The notes under the pieces are model-generated. The model did no database searches and was not told where the DNA came from. It was given only the letters and a program-made list of their open reading frames with translations. Source: DATKXO01 sp035528995 (lineage in GTDB: Bacteria; Planctomycetota; Phycisphaerae; UBA1845). From it: DNA of 12,286 nt. Shown piece by piece: positions 1-6,895 of the stretch. The translations under genes and the position numbers were made by a program. The DNA lies in assembly GCA_035528995.1 (NCBI GenBank), contig DATKXO010000047.1, positions 1-12,286 on the forward strand, in the 5' to 3' direction. How positions within the stretch are numbered: position 1 is the stretch's first letter; the number at the start of each line of letters is the position of its first letter.

Positions 1-2
1 TC

Positions 3-587
3 TATGTCGAGTGTCTTGAAACCGGACGCATCGTCTGCAAGGTCAAAGGCCACTACCCCATCAACGTTTGGGGGCACAAGCTGGCTACGGTTGGATTCCG
101 GTACAATACCTGCCCCGTGGCCCCTGAGCTTAACGGCCAGGATGCTGCTGCGGGACAAGCCGTCCTACCCGTTCTGCTTGGCAATGTCGAGTCGTGGAGT
201 TACCCGAATATCTGGATCAGAACTGACCCGGACAAGCTGAGGGGTGACCGGGCGATTGACTACGGGTGGTGGTCGGACCCGCACAGCAAATCTCACGCGA
301 TAGCGGTGTCCATGAGTCTGACGGAATCGGGTTCCTACGACTGGTGCGACTCGGGGGCCGTCGACCAGATGGGCACCATTATCCGGCACGAGGACAACCG
401 GCTCGCCGCGCCGGAGGGCAGTTACGACGACGACTGGATGGCGCGTATCATCACCGGCGCGGTAGCCCACCGTGAGCGGGCCACGACGCAGTTGTTTGTC
501 GAGCCTGAGCCAGCGCGATTCACGTTCAGAACCCCGTCGGAGCGTGTCATGGACATGCTGGATGGGAAGGACGACTACGGGGGGTAG
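3..587 (+). CDS. terL: Terminase large subunit, C-terminal nuclease part (5' end outside window)
   Basis: This is the C-terminal ~194 residues of the phage DNA-packaging motor subunit. The N-terminal ATPase lies left of the window; the reading frame is open from base 3 and no start is needed. What is visible fits the RNase H-like nuclease domain that cuts concatemeric DNA: a VAPELN segment followed by AVLPVLL and YPNIWIR, then the DYGW...SK signature (DYGWWSDPHSK), and near the end a YDDDWMARI segment matching the HDDxVMA motif that supplies a late catalytic aspartate in many terminases. An internal ATG at 117 lies in the same frame and is not the gene start. The TAG stop at 585-587 overlaps a GGAGACAC ribosome-binding module for the next gene. 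The portal gene lies one small gene downstream, which is canonical order. The assignment rests on motif recognition and synteny. Confidence 0.88.
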   Translation, partial: YVECLETGRIVCKVKGHYPINVWGHKLATVGFRYNTCPVAPELNGQDAAAGQAVLPVLLGNVESWSYPNIWIRTDPDKLRGDRAIDYGWWSDPHSKSHAIAVSMSLTESGSYDWCDSGAVDQMGTIIRHEDNRLAAPEGSYDDDWMARIITGAVAHRERATTQLFVEPEPARFTFRTPSERVMDMLDGKDDYGG

Positions 588-594
588 GAGACAC
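587..594 (+). promoter_or_regulatory. GGAGACAC start-associated module, copy 1
   Basis: A Shine-Dalgarno-like GGAG plus ACAC, five bases before the ATG at 600. Its first G is the last base of the terminase TAG stop (585-587). The ATG at 600 is in frame with that stop. Confidence 0.7.
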
Positions 595-599
595 TTCAC

Positions 600-854
600 A
601 TGGCACGAGTAGCGAAGGATGCTGACACACGGGCCGGGACTCTGACGGCATCGCTGCAAGAGTTGCGGGATTCGCTGGCCGTTCTCCGGGACGCGGCGGA
701 CCAGATCAGCGGCAAGATCGAAACGCGGCCTGTCGTCGGTACGCAGGCCGACAGGAACCCGCATGAGGACACCCTGGCAGGCGTCATCACAGACTGCCGG
801 GAGATTACCGGCGACATCGGGGGGTTGCTCGAACACATTCACGGGCGCCTGTAG
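600..854 (+). CDS. Small helical phage protein, function unknown
   Basis: This 84-aa product lies between the terminase and portal genes, where phages often carry small unassigned genes. I do not recognise the family. The sequence is rich in A, L, D, E and R and looks mostly helical. Residues ~14-40 (TASLQELRDSL...LRDAADQISGKI) have hydrophobic spacing compatible with a short coiled coil, and a second helix is likely at ~60-82 (GVITDCREITG...LLEHIHGRL). There is no signal peptide, membrane segment or cysteine motif. The ATG at 600 is chosen because a GGAGACAC module precedes it by five bases and it begins 12 bases after the terminase stop. The TAG stop at 852-854 is 19 bases before the portal ATG. 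It could be a head accessory or DNA-packaging helper, but that is only a guess from position. Confidence 0.75.
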   Translation: MARVAKDADTRAGTLTASLQELRDSLAVLRDAADQISGKIETRPVVGTQADRNPHEDTLAGVITDCREITGDIGGLLEHIHGRL

Positions 855-873
855 TCCCGCACTTGGGGGGTTC

Positions 874-2901
874 ATGGCACAAGCCACAGACAAATCGGTC
901 CACGGCAATCGGCCGGCTGACTTCCGACAGGCTGACGACGAAGGCAGAAAGACGGAAGCCCTCCAGGTGCGGATGTGGCGCAGGCGGATTCAGCGCGCGT
1001 CGGCGGAGCTGCGGATTCCCGAGCGGTGCATCGACGCCGAGAAGGGCGACGCATACCTGGAGGGGACGCACGAGACCAAGAATCAGCGGGCCATCTACTT
1101 CCGCTACCTGCTGCCGTTGCTCGAAGAGGCCCATCGTCGGACCTTGCCTGCCGTGCCCTCGCCGGAGGTCGAGCCGCGGAACGAGACGGCCGCGATGCAG
1201 ATTGGCGTCCAGCAGGTGATGGGGCCTGACGGGCTGCCTCGGGCGGTTCCGTCCGGTCCGACCTGGGCGGAGTTGGCGCAGGAACTGGTGGACCTGTGCT
1301 TCAACTCGACGGGTTCCGAGGTGCCGGACGTGCTGGACCAGCTCCAGTGGGACGATGACCGGGGCGGCCTGGCGGTGCTCAAGACCATCTGGCAGGTCGA
1401 CGCGGAGCGGGCGGAGCCTCTGCTGGAGACGGACGACGACCGGGCGGCGTTGGCGGTGGAGCAGGCCGAGGCCGAGAACATGGACCCGGTCCGGGCGGCG
1501 ATTCAGGCGTCGGACATCGACTACATTCACATCACCATCCACCGGGACGCGATTGACGGGCTGCGTGTTCAGACCCTGACCTCGATGCAGGAGGAGCCGC
1601 CTGAACTGGCCGCCTTGGTGGCCCACCTGAACGAGCACGAGGCCCGGATGGTGGTCATCAAGCGGGAGCGGGCCACGGTCGAGCGCGTGCCGTGGTGGCG
1701 GTACGTGTACGACCCGGACGTCCCGTGGAGCAAGCGGGGCTGGGAGTCGGAGGAGCGGTCGATTCGCATCGACGACCTGCTCTCGATGGGTTGCCGCAAC
1801 GTCAACCCGGAGAACGTCAAGCCGGAAGAGAAGTCCGGGGAGGCGGACCTGCCGTATGAGGACAAGACGGCGCGGGTCTTCGACATTCACGACCGGCGTG
1901 AGGGCAAGCGGTTCATCATCGCGGCGGAGGGGCCGGAGGATGGGCTGTTCCTGCTCAAAGAGAAGTGGATTTGGGGCGGCATTGACATCTACCAGCCGTT
2001 CGTGACCCGGCCGTACAAGCCCGACCAGTTGCACGGCATCGCCTCGATCCAGGCGTGCCTGCCGATTCTTGACCAGTTGGCGGAGGTGGACTTCTCCATC
2101 GCCCGCCACGTCGAGACGCACGCCAGCTACAAGAAGGGGCTGCCGAAAGGCACTGACCCGAGCATCAAGTCCCAGCTCAAGAACCCGGACACGATGTTCT
2201 TCGACGTGGACGCGAAGATGGCGGCGATGGGGAATGTGGACTACGCCCCGCCGCCGATTCCCGTGACGCTGTTGCAGCAGCGGGATACCCTGATCGGTGA
2301 ACTGCGGCGGATGCTCGGCATTGACGCGCAGGACACCGGAGCGCCGCAACAGCAGGAGACTACGGCCACGGAGAGCTTCCATCGGGCGCAGGTCAAGGAG
2401 GAGAAGAAAGACGACCGGCAGGGGAAGATGGGGCATCTCCTGAGCCGGATCGCCCGCAACTTCCTGATGTTGTACAAGAAGTTCGCCTCGCAGAAGGTCA
2501 TGGTCCGCGTGTTGGGGCCGGAGGGGGCGCGGTTCTACCGAGTGGCGCCCGGCGACATCCCTGACGACCTGGACGCCTACTTCGACATCCAGTCTCAGAC
2601 CGAATCGGAGAAGGCGGAGACGAGGGCGAAGTGGCAGCAGATCCTCACCGTGGCCGGGTCGATTCCGGTGGCGATGGACTGGCAGGAAATATGGGAGGGG
2701 TTCCTGCGGGCGATGGGGATCCGTCATCCCGAGCGGTATCGGGCGGAGATGGGGGACATGCAGGGCGCGCAGACGGGGCAGATGCCCGGCGCTCCGGGCG
2801 TACCCGGCGACCAGACGATTCCGTTCCCGGGCAATCAAGGCAATCAGGGCGGGCAGCCGTACAGTCCGCCGGAACAGCAGGCAGGACTTGTGGGGGCGTA
2901 G
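874..2901 (+). CDS. Portal protein
   Basis: A 675-aa product that would form the dodecameric ring at the capsid vertex, through which DNA is pumped and to which the neck attaches. Supporting features are its position directly after terminase, its length within the P22-like/podovirus portal range, and portal-type segments. These are a YDPDVPWSKRGW stretch (~residues 283-294), a GGIDIYQPF region leading to YKPDQLHGIASI and LPILDQLAEVDFSIARH, then a helical LIGELRRMLGID segment and an ATESFHRAQVKEEK segment resembling the TATE region of portals. The last ~45 residues are rich in G, Q and P (GAPGVPGDQ and similar) and are probably disordered. The ATG at 874 has a run of six G upstream (865-870). 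An upstream in-frame ATG at 763 overlaps the previous gene and would add 37 atypical residues, so I rejected it. The stop is TAG. Confidence 0.85.
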   Translation: MAQATDKSVHGNRPADFRQADDEGRKTEALQVRMWRRRIQRASAELRIPERCIDAEKGDAYLEGTHETKNQRAIYFRYLLPLLEEAHRRTLPAVPSPEVEPRNETAAMQIGVQQVMGPDGLPRAVPSGPTWAELAQELVDLCFNSTGSEVPDVLDQLQWDDDRGGLAVLKTIWQVDAERAEPLLETDDDRAALAVEQAEAENMDPVRAAIQASDIDYIHITIHRDAIDGLRVQTLTSMQEEPPELAALVAHLNEHEARMVVIKRERATVERVPWWRYVYDPDVPWSKRGWESEERSIRIDDLLSMGCRNVNPENVKPEEKSGEADLPYEDKTARVFDIHDRREGKRFIIAAEGPEDGLFLLKEKWIWGGIDIYQPFVTRPYKPDQLHGIASIQACLPILDQLAEVDFSIARHVETHASYKKGLPKGTDPSIKSQLKNPDTMFFDVDAKMAAMGNVDYAPPPIPVTLLQQRDTLIGELRRMLGIDAQDTGAPQQQETTATESFHRAQVKEEKKDDRQGKMGHLLSRIARNFLMLYKKFASQKVMVRVLGPEGARFYRVAPGDIPDDLDAYFDIQSQTESEKAETRAKWQQILTVAGSIPVAMDWQEIWEGFLRAMGIRHPERYRAEMGDMQGAQTGQMPGAPGVPGDQTIPFPGNQGNQGGQPYSPPEQQAGLVGA

Positions 2902-2908
2902 GAGACAC
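2901..2908 (+). promoter_or_regulatory. GGAGACAC start-associated module, copy 2
   Basis: It overlaps the portal TAG stop (2899-2901) and precedes the ATG at 2914 by five bases. Stop and start are in the same frame. Confidence 0.7.
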
Positions 2909-2913
2909 CCGGC

Positions 2914-3126
2914 ATGAACAGTATGAGTGAGTACCGCGAATTGCGTGGCGACCTGGGTTGTCAAGTCTGGATCGTCTACCGGGCCGACATGCCCGTTCAG
3001 GTCGAATGGGCGGCAGGGCGACGGGAGATGTACGAAGCCAGGGGGAAGATCGTCAAGGTGTGGACGACGAGCGAATACGCCGCGTTCCTCAAGTCACGGC
3101 GCGATGCGTATCGCCAGGCCAGTTGA
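2914..3126 (+). CDS. Small phage protein, function unknown
   Basis: A 70-aa protein immediately after the portal gene. It contains a compact, mixed hydrophobic and charged sequence (CQVWIVYRADMPVQVEW, then KIVKVWTTSEYAAFLKSRR) suggesting a small alpha/beta fold. No catalytic motif, signal peptide or membrane segment is visible and I cannot assign a family. The ATG at 2914 is preferred over the ATG at 2923 because the GGAGACAC module lies five bases before it. The gene ends in TGA and is followed after 17 bases by a GTG-started gene with the same module, so it belongs to a tightly packed late operon. Confidence 0.7.
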   Translation: MNSMSEYRELRGDLGCQVWIVYRADMPVQVEWAAGRREMYEARGKIVKVWTTSEYAAFLKSRRDAYRQAS

Positions 3127-3133
3127 GAGAACA

Positions 3134-3141
3134 GGAGACAC
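3134..3141 (+). promoter_or_regulatory. GGAGACAC start-associated module, copy 3
   Basis: It lies two bases before a GTG at 3144 and fixes that GTG as the start of the next gene. The upstream in-frame ATG at 2958 lies inside the previous gene. Confidence 0.7.
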
Positions 3142-3143
3142 CC

Positions 3144-3479
3144 GTGGCAATCGAATCAAAGCGATTCGTGCTGTACGTCCCGAAAGCGATTGTTGAGGCA
3201 TTGCCGGGCGTGCGAGAGTTGTTCGATTTCGTCGCCAAGGCGATGGCGGCTTTTGAGAGGCACATCGACGCGGCCGGTTATGTGCCGGACACGAGTTATT
3301 GCGGCAGGCTCGGAGCGACCTGGCCCGGCCAGTGGATGCCACCGGAGCCGGGGGACACCAACCCGCGTTACGGCTACTACATGCGTGCTCTGCGTGTAGC
3401 GGATGGCCCGACATTCACCTCGATTGAGAACGGCGACGTGGACGTATTCACGTACACAGGAGACACCAATGGCACCTGA
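3144..3479 (+). CDS. Hypothetical phage protein (GTG start)
   Basis: A 111-aa protein with a GTG start fixed by the module at 3134-3141. It opens with a beta-like SKRFVLYVPKAI segment and an amphipathic helix (LFDFVAKAMAAFERHI), then a segment rich in G, P, W and Y (ATWPGQWMPPEPGDTNPRY), and ends in a beta-like VDVFTYTGD. I do not recognise a family. There is no cysteine pair, membrane segment or obvious active site. The last 11 bases overlap the ATG of the next gene (3469), so the two are likely translationally coupled. Position between portal and capsid genes suggests a virion or assembly accessory role, which is inference only. Confidence 0.68.
   Translation: MAIESKRFVLYVPKAIVEALPGVRELFDFVAKAMAAFERHIDAAGYVPDTSYCGRLGATWPGQWMPPEPGDTNPRYGYYMRALRVADGPTFTSIENGDVDVFTYTGDTNGT
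3459..3466 (+). promoter_or_regulatory. GGAGACAC start-associated module, copy 4
   Basis: It lies two bases before the ATG at 3469, inside the 3' end of the previous gene. It sets the start there rather than at the in-frame ATG at 3403. Confidence 0.7.
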
Positions 3480-4305
3480 GAAAAAGCTGCGAATGGCTGA
3501 CTTGCACGTAGGGGACTTCTGGCTGATGGAGGACCCGGTGCGTCTGGTCCGGGTGGAGGGCGTCGAGAGCATCGAGCACGGGGTCAAAGGCTCCGACGTG
3601 GTTCATATCGTCCACGTCCTGCGCGTCCGCGCCACGGTGCCCGGCTTCGAGATTCGCGGGTTCGTGGACGTGATGCGGGCCAAGGTGAACCGGCGGCTGA
3701 ACGCGGCGATCGCCAAGAGTTGCGAGGCATCCGGCTTCTACCCGCCCGACACCGAATGGACCGAGATTTGGTCCGAGCGGATGATCTACCCGGTCACAAC
3801 GGGGCAGTTTGGCACCCGCGTCAACGACGGCGCGCCCAAGGGGGCGCAGTTCTACTGCATGCGCACGGAGGGCAGGTACGAGTCGCGCGACCAGGCGCAC
3901 CGGCACCCGGCGTCACGCGGGCAGTTGGCGGGGGCGAAGGTGGACGGGTCGCTGATGCCGGCCAAGGTGTTCCGCGATGACCCGGAGCCGGAGCAGCTGA
4001 CCTACACCGGCCCGGGGCCGGGTTGGCCGGCGGCGGATGATGTCGAACTGGAGGTCGAGGCCCCGAGGCGGCAGGCCAAGCGCCAGCCCAAGATGACCAT
4101 CGGCCGCGCCCACAAGCTGGCGCGTGAGGCCAACGTGGACGTGTCGGACATCAGCGGCACCGGCGCGATGGAGCGCATTCTGGAAAGGATTCGCCATGCC
4201 GTTCAAGTCCAGCAAACAGAGGGCGTGGATGTACAAGAACAAGCCGGGGATGGCGAAGCGGTGGCAGAAGAAAACCGGCAAGCGGAGCCTGCCCGCCCGG
4301 AGTAA
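3469..4305 (+). CDS. Phage protein with C-terminal E3-binding-like (PSBD) motif
   Basis: A 278-aa protein. Residues 1-~150 form a globular, beta-rich region (VGDFWLMEDPVRLVRVEGVES, HIVHVLRVRATVPGFEI) that I do not recognise. Residues ~175-208 are a proline- and acid-rich linker. Residues ~211-245 (GRAHKLAREANVDVSDISGTG..ERIL..I) match the pattern of the peripheral subunit-binding/E3-binding fold: A..LA.E..VD.S.I.GTG..... I. In 2-oxoacid dehydrogenases this small helix pair binds partner subunits, and similar modules occur in phage proteins. Residues 243-278 are acidic, rich in E and Q, and overlap an out-of-frame 40-aa gene starting at 4196. They may be a late extension. The start is fixed by the module at 3459-3466. 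The function is unknown; a docking or linker role for the C-terminal motif is inference. Confidence 0.72.
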   Translation: MAPEKKLRMADLHVGDFWLMEDPVRLVRVEGVESIEHGVKGSDVVHIVHVLRVRATVPGFEIRGFVDVMRAKVNRRLNAAIAKSCEASGFYPPDTEWTEIWSERMIYPVTTGQFGTRVNDGAPKGAQFYCMRTEGRYESRDQAHRHPASRGQLAGAKVDGSLMPAKVFRDDPEPEQLTYTGPGPGWPAADDVELEVEAPRRQAKRQPKMTIGRAHKLAREANVDVSDISGTGAMERILERIRHAVQVQQTEGVDVQEQAGDGEAVAEENRQAEPARPE

Positions 4306-4318
4306 GAAGGCCAAATGA
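4196..4318 (+). CDS. Small basic phage protein, nested in the end of the previous gene
   Basis: A 40-aa, strongly basic protein beginning MPFKSSKQRAWMYKNKP and continuing GMAKRWQKKTG. This MPFKS..QR.WMY....P.MAKRW pattern is a recurring small protein in phage genomes, and I recognise it by sequence style, not by known function. The ATG at 4196 is preceded by GGAAAGGA at a normal distance. A longer in-frame start at 4124 would add out-of-character residues and is rejected. The first 110 of its 123 bases overlap the 3469-4305 gene in another frame, and its TGA overlaps the next ATG as ATGA (4315-4318), implying coupled translation. Nucleic-acid binding is plausible from charge alone. Confidence 0.75.
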   Translation: MPFKSSKQRAWMYKNKPGMAKRWQKKTGKRSLPARSKKAK

Positions 4319-4683
4319 GTACCTTCATCGCCTTCAAGTGCCCTGACTGCGGGGCCAAAGCCTTCGACCCCGAACCATGCTACGTCTGCGGCGGGTCCAT
4401 CGACTTCCCCGTTGAGTGCGGAGTGGAGAAGGCGCCGGGCTTCCCCAACGTCGTCAAAGACCACATGGCCCCTCACATGGACTACGCGGTGGGCCGGGTC
4501 ATTTCCAGCCGGTCGGAACGGAACAAGGTCTACGACGCGATGGGCGTGGTGCCCAAGAGCTACACGGAGTTCCGGCGGCAGCACCCGACGAACACCAGCA
4601 CGCATCACAACATGGCCGTGAGCTATCCCGGCCAGAAGAGACGGAGATCGACCGCGGAGAAGACAAGTCCGCGGTTCGTGTAG
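4315..4683 (+). CDS. FmdB-like zinc-ribbon phage protein
   Basis: A 122-aa protein with an N-terminal zinc ribbon of CxxC...CxxC type: C9 and C12, then C22 and C25 (CPDCG and CYVCGG). Downstream is a segment of the type FPNVVKDHMAPHMDY, then GRVISSRSERNKVYDAMGVV. It resembles the D..P...H..G....S.s.r....k..G pattern found in phage FmdB-like zinc-ribbon proteins, which are small proteins often placed between portal and capsid genes. The C-terminal ~20 residues are basic (KRRRSTAEK). The ATG overlaps the previous TGA. The TAG stop at 4681-4683 lies in the GGAGACAC module of the next gene and is in frame with its GTG. The zinc ribbon is clear; the role is unknown. Confidence 0.75.
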   Translation: MSTFIAFKCPDCGAKAFDPEPCYVCGGSIDFPVECGVEKAPGFPNVVKDHMAPHMDYAVGRVISSRSERNKVYDAMGVVPKSYTEFRRQHPTNTSTHHNMAVSYPGQKRRRSTAEKTSPRFV

Positions 4684-4690
4684 GAGACAC
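4683..4690 (+). promoter_or_regulatory. GGAGACAC start-associated module, copy 5
   Basis: It overlaps the TAG stop of the zinc-ribbon gene (4681-4683) and lies two bases before a GTG at 4693. Stop and start are in the same frame. Confidence 0.7.
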
Positions 4691-4692
4691 CC

Positions 4693-4896
4693 GTGGCTGA
4701 GAAGCCGGACTCGATGAGAGGCCCCCTCTACATCCTACGTCCTGACTGGGAATACGTGCCGTTGCGCCCGGGACAGAAGGTGGTGACTATGGAGCACGAC
4801 GCCAAGGACCCGTTCCTTATCCACGTCAAGGTCACGGTACCCAGACCCAGATGCACCGGGATCGTCATTCACAACATCGGAGACACCCATGCCTGA
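4693..4896 (+). CDS. Small phage protein, function unknown (GTG start)
   Basis: A 67-aa protein starting at GTG two bases after a GGAGACAC module. The body looks like a small beta-rich fold: GPLYILRPDWEYVPL, then KVVTMEHDAKDPFLIHVKVTV and GIVIHNIGD. There is no recognisable family, cysteine motif or membrane helix. It shares eight bases at its 3' end with the start of the scaffold-like gene at 4889, suggesting translational coupling into head assembly genes. The confidence comes from start signal, packing and sensible protein composition. Confidence 0.68.
   Translation: MAEKPDSMRGPLYILRPDWEYVPLRPGQKVVTMEHDAKDPFLIHVKVTVPRPRCTGIVIHNIGDTHA
4879..4886 (+). promoter_or_regulatory. GGAGACAC start-associated module, copy 6
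   Basis: It lies two bases before the ATG at 4889 and inside the end of the preceding 67-aa gene. Confidence 0.7.
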
Positions 4897-5698
4897 ACCC
4901 GAAATCACCGCACCCGTCGAGGAGCCCCCGGTCGAACCGACCGATGACGCACCGCCCGTGGAGGGCGCTCCCGACCCGACACCCGCACCCGACGAGCCTT
5001 CCGCCGAACAGGAGTTGTTCGCCAAGGCCCTGCCGGAGTTCGCGGAGGATTACGACCAGTTTACCCCCGCCCAACGGGAACGACTCCTTGCACAACGATT
5101 GGCCGCTGTTTCCGCAGAGGACGCCCCCTCCACAGGTGAACCCCAACCGGGCACCCGGAGCGACAAGGGCGATGAATCGAGGACGCCGCCAATCCCGGAG
5201 CCGCCCGTCGTGGATTTCAACCGAATGACCGCCGACCTGACGAGTTCATTCGGCGAGGACGAGGCCAAGGTGATGATGAGTGCACTGAGGCCCGCCATCG
5301 AATACACGAATTCCATGGCGCTCGTGATGGCGCAGGCGCTGGGGGAGCAGCGGAAGGAGTTGGACAAGCTCAAGGGCGAGACGCTGGTTCCGCGTCAGTT
5401 GGAACAGGCCGTCTTGCGCGTGCCCGGAGCCAGGGCCACGGACATCGCCTCGGCAAAGCAGTATCTCGAAAGGGGAGAAGTCCGCGACCCGGTTCTGGCT
5501 ATCAAGCTCGCCAAGGCCGACCGCGAAGCAGAGGCCGCCGGGGTGCAACCCTCCGGCGACAGCAAGAGGAAGGCGCAGGGCATCGCGGCTTCCCGGGCCG
5601 CCGGGACCACCAGAAGCCCCGGGGCGATACCAGACCGAATCCCCACAACGCCTGAAGAGTGGCGCGCCCGCTACGCGGCGGACGAGAAGCGCAAGTAG
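4889..5698 (+). CDS. Probable capsid scaffolding protein
   Basis: A 269-aa protein immediately before the major capsid gene. Residues 1-~40 are an acidic P/E/A-rich, probably disordered arm (PVEEPPVEPTDDAPP). Residues ~110-165 are helical (FGEDEAKVMMSALRPAIEY, then QALGEQRKELDKLKGE) with coiled-coil-like spacing. A second helical stretch follows, and the C-terminus is basic (WRARYAADEKRK). An acidic disordered start, a helical middle and a basic end, placed directly before the coat gene, is the usual profile of phage scaffolds, whose C-terminus often touches the coat protein. Scaffolds diverge quickly, so composition and position carry the call. No protease motif is seen. The ATG has a GGAGACAC module two bases upstream. 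A minor head protein is the alternative. Confidence 0.68.
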   Translation: MPEPEITAPVEEPPVEPTDDAPPVEGAPDPTPAPDEPSAEQELFAKALPEFAEDYDQFTPAQRERLLAQRLAAVSAEDAPSTGEPQPGTRSDKGDESRTPPIPEPPVVDFNRMTADLTSSFGEDEAKVMMSALRPAIEYTNSMALVMAQALGEQRKELDKLKGETLVPRQLEQAVLRVPGARATDIASAKQYLERGEVRDPVLAIKLAKADREAEAAGVQPSGDSKRKAQGIAASRAAGTTRSPGAIPDRIPTTPEEWRARYAADEKRK

Positions 5699-5743
5699 TC
5701 CGGGGGACTTCGGGGGAATTCCGAACATAAGGGGGAACCCATC
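5699..5743 (+). promoter_or_regulatory. Leader of the capsid gene with three GGGGGA repeats
   Basis: This 45-base gap is the longest spacer among the head genes apart from the terminator region. It holds GGGGGA at 5702-5707, 5712-5717 and 5731-5736, plus a GGAATTCC palindrome near 5715-5722. The last G-run is 8 bases before the ATG at 5744 and probably acts as the ribosome-binding site. I see no convincing promoter. Confidence 0.45.
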
Positions 5744-6883
5744 ATGGCGGAAGCCAACACCTACACGGGCACAATTTCCAGTGTCCGCTCGACGTACCAG
5801 ACACTCACCTCGCAGGACCTGTACAGCAAGACCGTTCAATGGGCTTGCTTCAACAAGACCCCGTTCACCAAGGCACTCGGCGTCGAAGGTTTCGGCGTCG
5901 AAGGCATGTCCGACCTGCAAGCCTTCGGCCAGGCGAAGCCGACCGGCCGCATGATTCGCATGGACTCCGGCGTCTACGGTCTGCGGCAGAGCCTGTGGAC
6001 CGACACCGGCACCAGTTTCCACGTCGGCCGGCTGGGCAACTTCGCGCCCGAGCTGGTCGAGGGCGGGGACGAGTGGGCCTACTCCTGGCACCGTCTGGCG
6101 CAGGTCCAGTTCATCCCGGATGTCGATGTCCAGGACAACCGCAAGGGCCTGATCGACATCAAGCTCCAGAAGCAGGACGGGATGAAGCAGTCGTTTGTCC
6201 GGGACTTCAACTACGCCATCCTGGGCAATGCGTCCGCTCCCGACGCGGGCACGATGGGTCCCTCGGCGGTCTACACCGACCTGCCGAACCTCATCAGCGT
6301 CACGCAGTCCCGCTCCGTCGGCGGCATCACCAAGTCGGCTGGAACGGCCTGGGCGAACGGCGTCAAGGCCATCACGGACATCGGCGGCGGCGGTGAGCAC
6401 GACCGTCCCATCGTCCTGCGCCGGGCGCTGAAGAACTGCCTGCACGACCAACTGACGTTCGCGGAGGCGTCCAACGACTACCTCTGCCTGTGCACGCAGG
6501 GGGCCTGGGAGATTTACGACCGGCTGATGCTGGCCGACTCCCTGGAAGGCGCTCGCCAGGGTGCCTTCGGTGTCAACCGCAAGTACGACGCGGCGGGCAT
6601 CGAGAACTTCGCCATCAGCGGCAACCCGATGGTGTGGGACCCGGCGGTGACGGTGCCCTACGGGGCCACGGACGGGACGGAGGCCATCTACGGCATCCAC
6701 ATCCCGACGTTCTTCGTGTCCATCCGGTCGGAAGAGAATTTCAAGCTGTCCGGCTGGGAAGACCCTCGGGAGCACGACGTCCAGAAGACCCTGGTGTGCT
6801 CTCTGAAGCTTCGCTACACCCCGATGGTGACGGCGATGCGGTCGCACTGGGTGGCCTACGAGATCCCAAGTTGCACGGACTAA
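5744..6883 (+). CDS. Major capsid protein
   Basis: A 379-aa protein, probably the HK97-fold coat protein that forms the icosahedral shell. Evidence is the position right after a scaffold-like gene and before a decoration-like gene, the typical coat length, and a composition rich in aromatic and beta residues without low-complexity stretches. Segments such as QDLYSKTVQWACFNKTPFTKA near the N-terminus and the later FNYAILGNASAPDAG fit a long N-terminal helix and a central domain. The C-terminus has beta-like VCSLKLRYTPMVTAM. I recognise the overall style of uncultured-phage coat proteins but cannot place a subfamily. The ATG follows a G-rich site (5731-5735). TAA at 6881-6883 overlaps the AAAGGAG site of the HNH gene. 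No protease is encoded nearby, so processing is not indicated. Confidence 0.75.
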   Translation: MAEANTYTGTISSVRSTYQTLTSQDLYSKTVQWACFNKTPFTKALGVEGFGVEGMSDLQAFGQAKPTGRMIRMDSGVYGLRQSLWTDTGTSFHVGRLGNFAPELVEGGDEWAYSWHRLAQVQFIPDVDVQDNRKGLIDIKLQKQDGMKQSFVRDFNYAILGNASAPDAGTMGPSAVYTDLPNLISVTQSRSVGGITKSAGTAWANGVKAITDIGGGGEHDRPIVLRRALKNCLHDQLTFAEASNDYLCLCTQGAWEIYDRLMLADSLEGARQGAFGVNRKYDAAGIENFAISGNPMVWDPAVTVPYGATDGTEAIYGIHIPTFFVSIRSEENFKLSGWEDPREHDVQKTLVCSLKLRYTPMVTAMRSHWVAYEIPSCTD

Positions 6884-6895
6884 AGGAGTTACGGC

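Noticed and set aside
117..587. ATG at 117 as the start of a separate 156-aa gene
   Set aside because: The same frame is open to the left edge and the upstream residues continue the terminase nuclease domain, so this is an internal methionine.
763..873. Upstream ATG extending the portal by 37 residues
   Set aside because: It lies inside the 600-854 gene, the added residues are atypical, and the ATG at 874 has a G-run ribosome-binding site after the previous stop.
2761..2898. Collagen-like Gly-X-Y tail on the portal
   Set aside because: Only a few consecutive G-X-Y triplets (GAPGVPGDQ) occur within a general G/Q/P-rich disordered tail, which is too short to claim a collagen repeat.
805..2964. 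A 719-codon open frame on the minus strand across the portal gene
   Set aside because: The product is rich in R, L, P, H and V with no domain, and it mirrors the portal codons base for base. In high-GC genes the antisense frame often lacks stops. All supported genes here are on the + strand with start signals.
585..4683. Reassigned TAG codon (alternative genetic code)
   Set aside because: TAG appears only at plausible gene ends, each followed by a good start signal, and proteins ending there have normal family lengths. TGA and TAA also serve as stops in this window, and no in-gene TAG interrupts a conserved domain.
5246..6847. A 533-codon minus-strand open frame across scaffold and coat genes
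   Set aside because: Composition is typical of antisense shadow (R, G, V, L, H), it crosses two well-supported genes and their spacer, and no ribosome-binding site or recognisable domain is seen.
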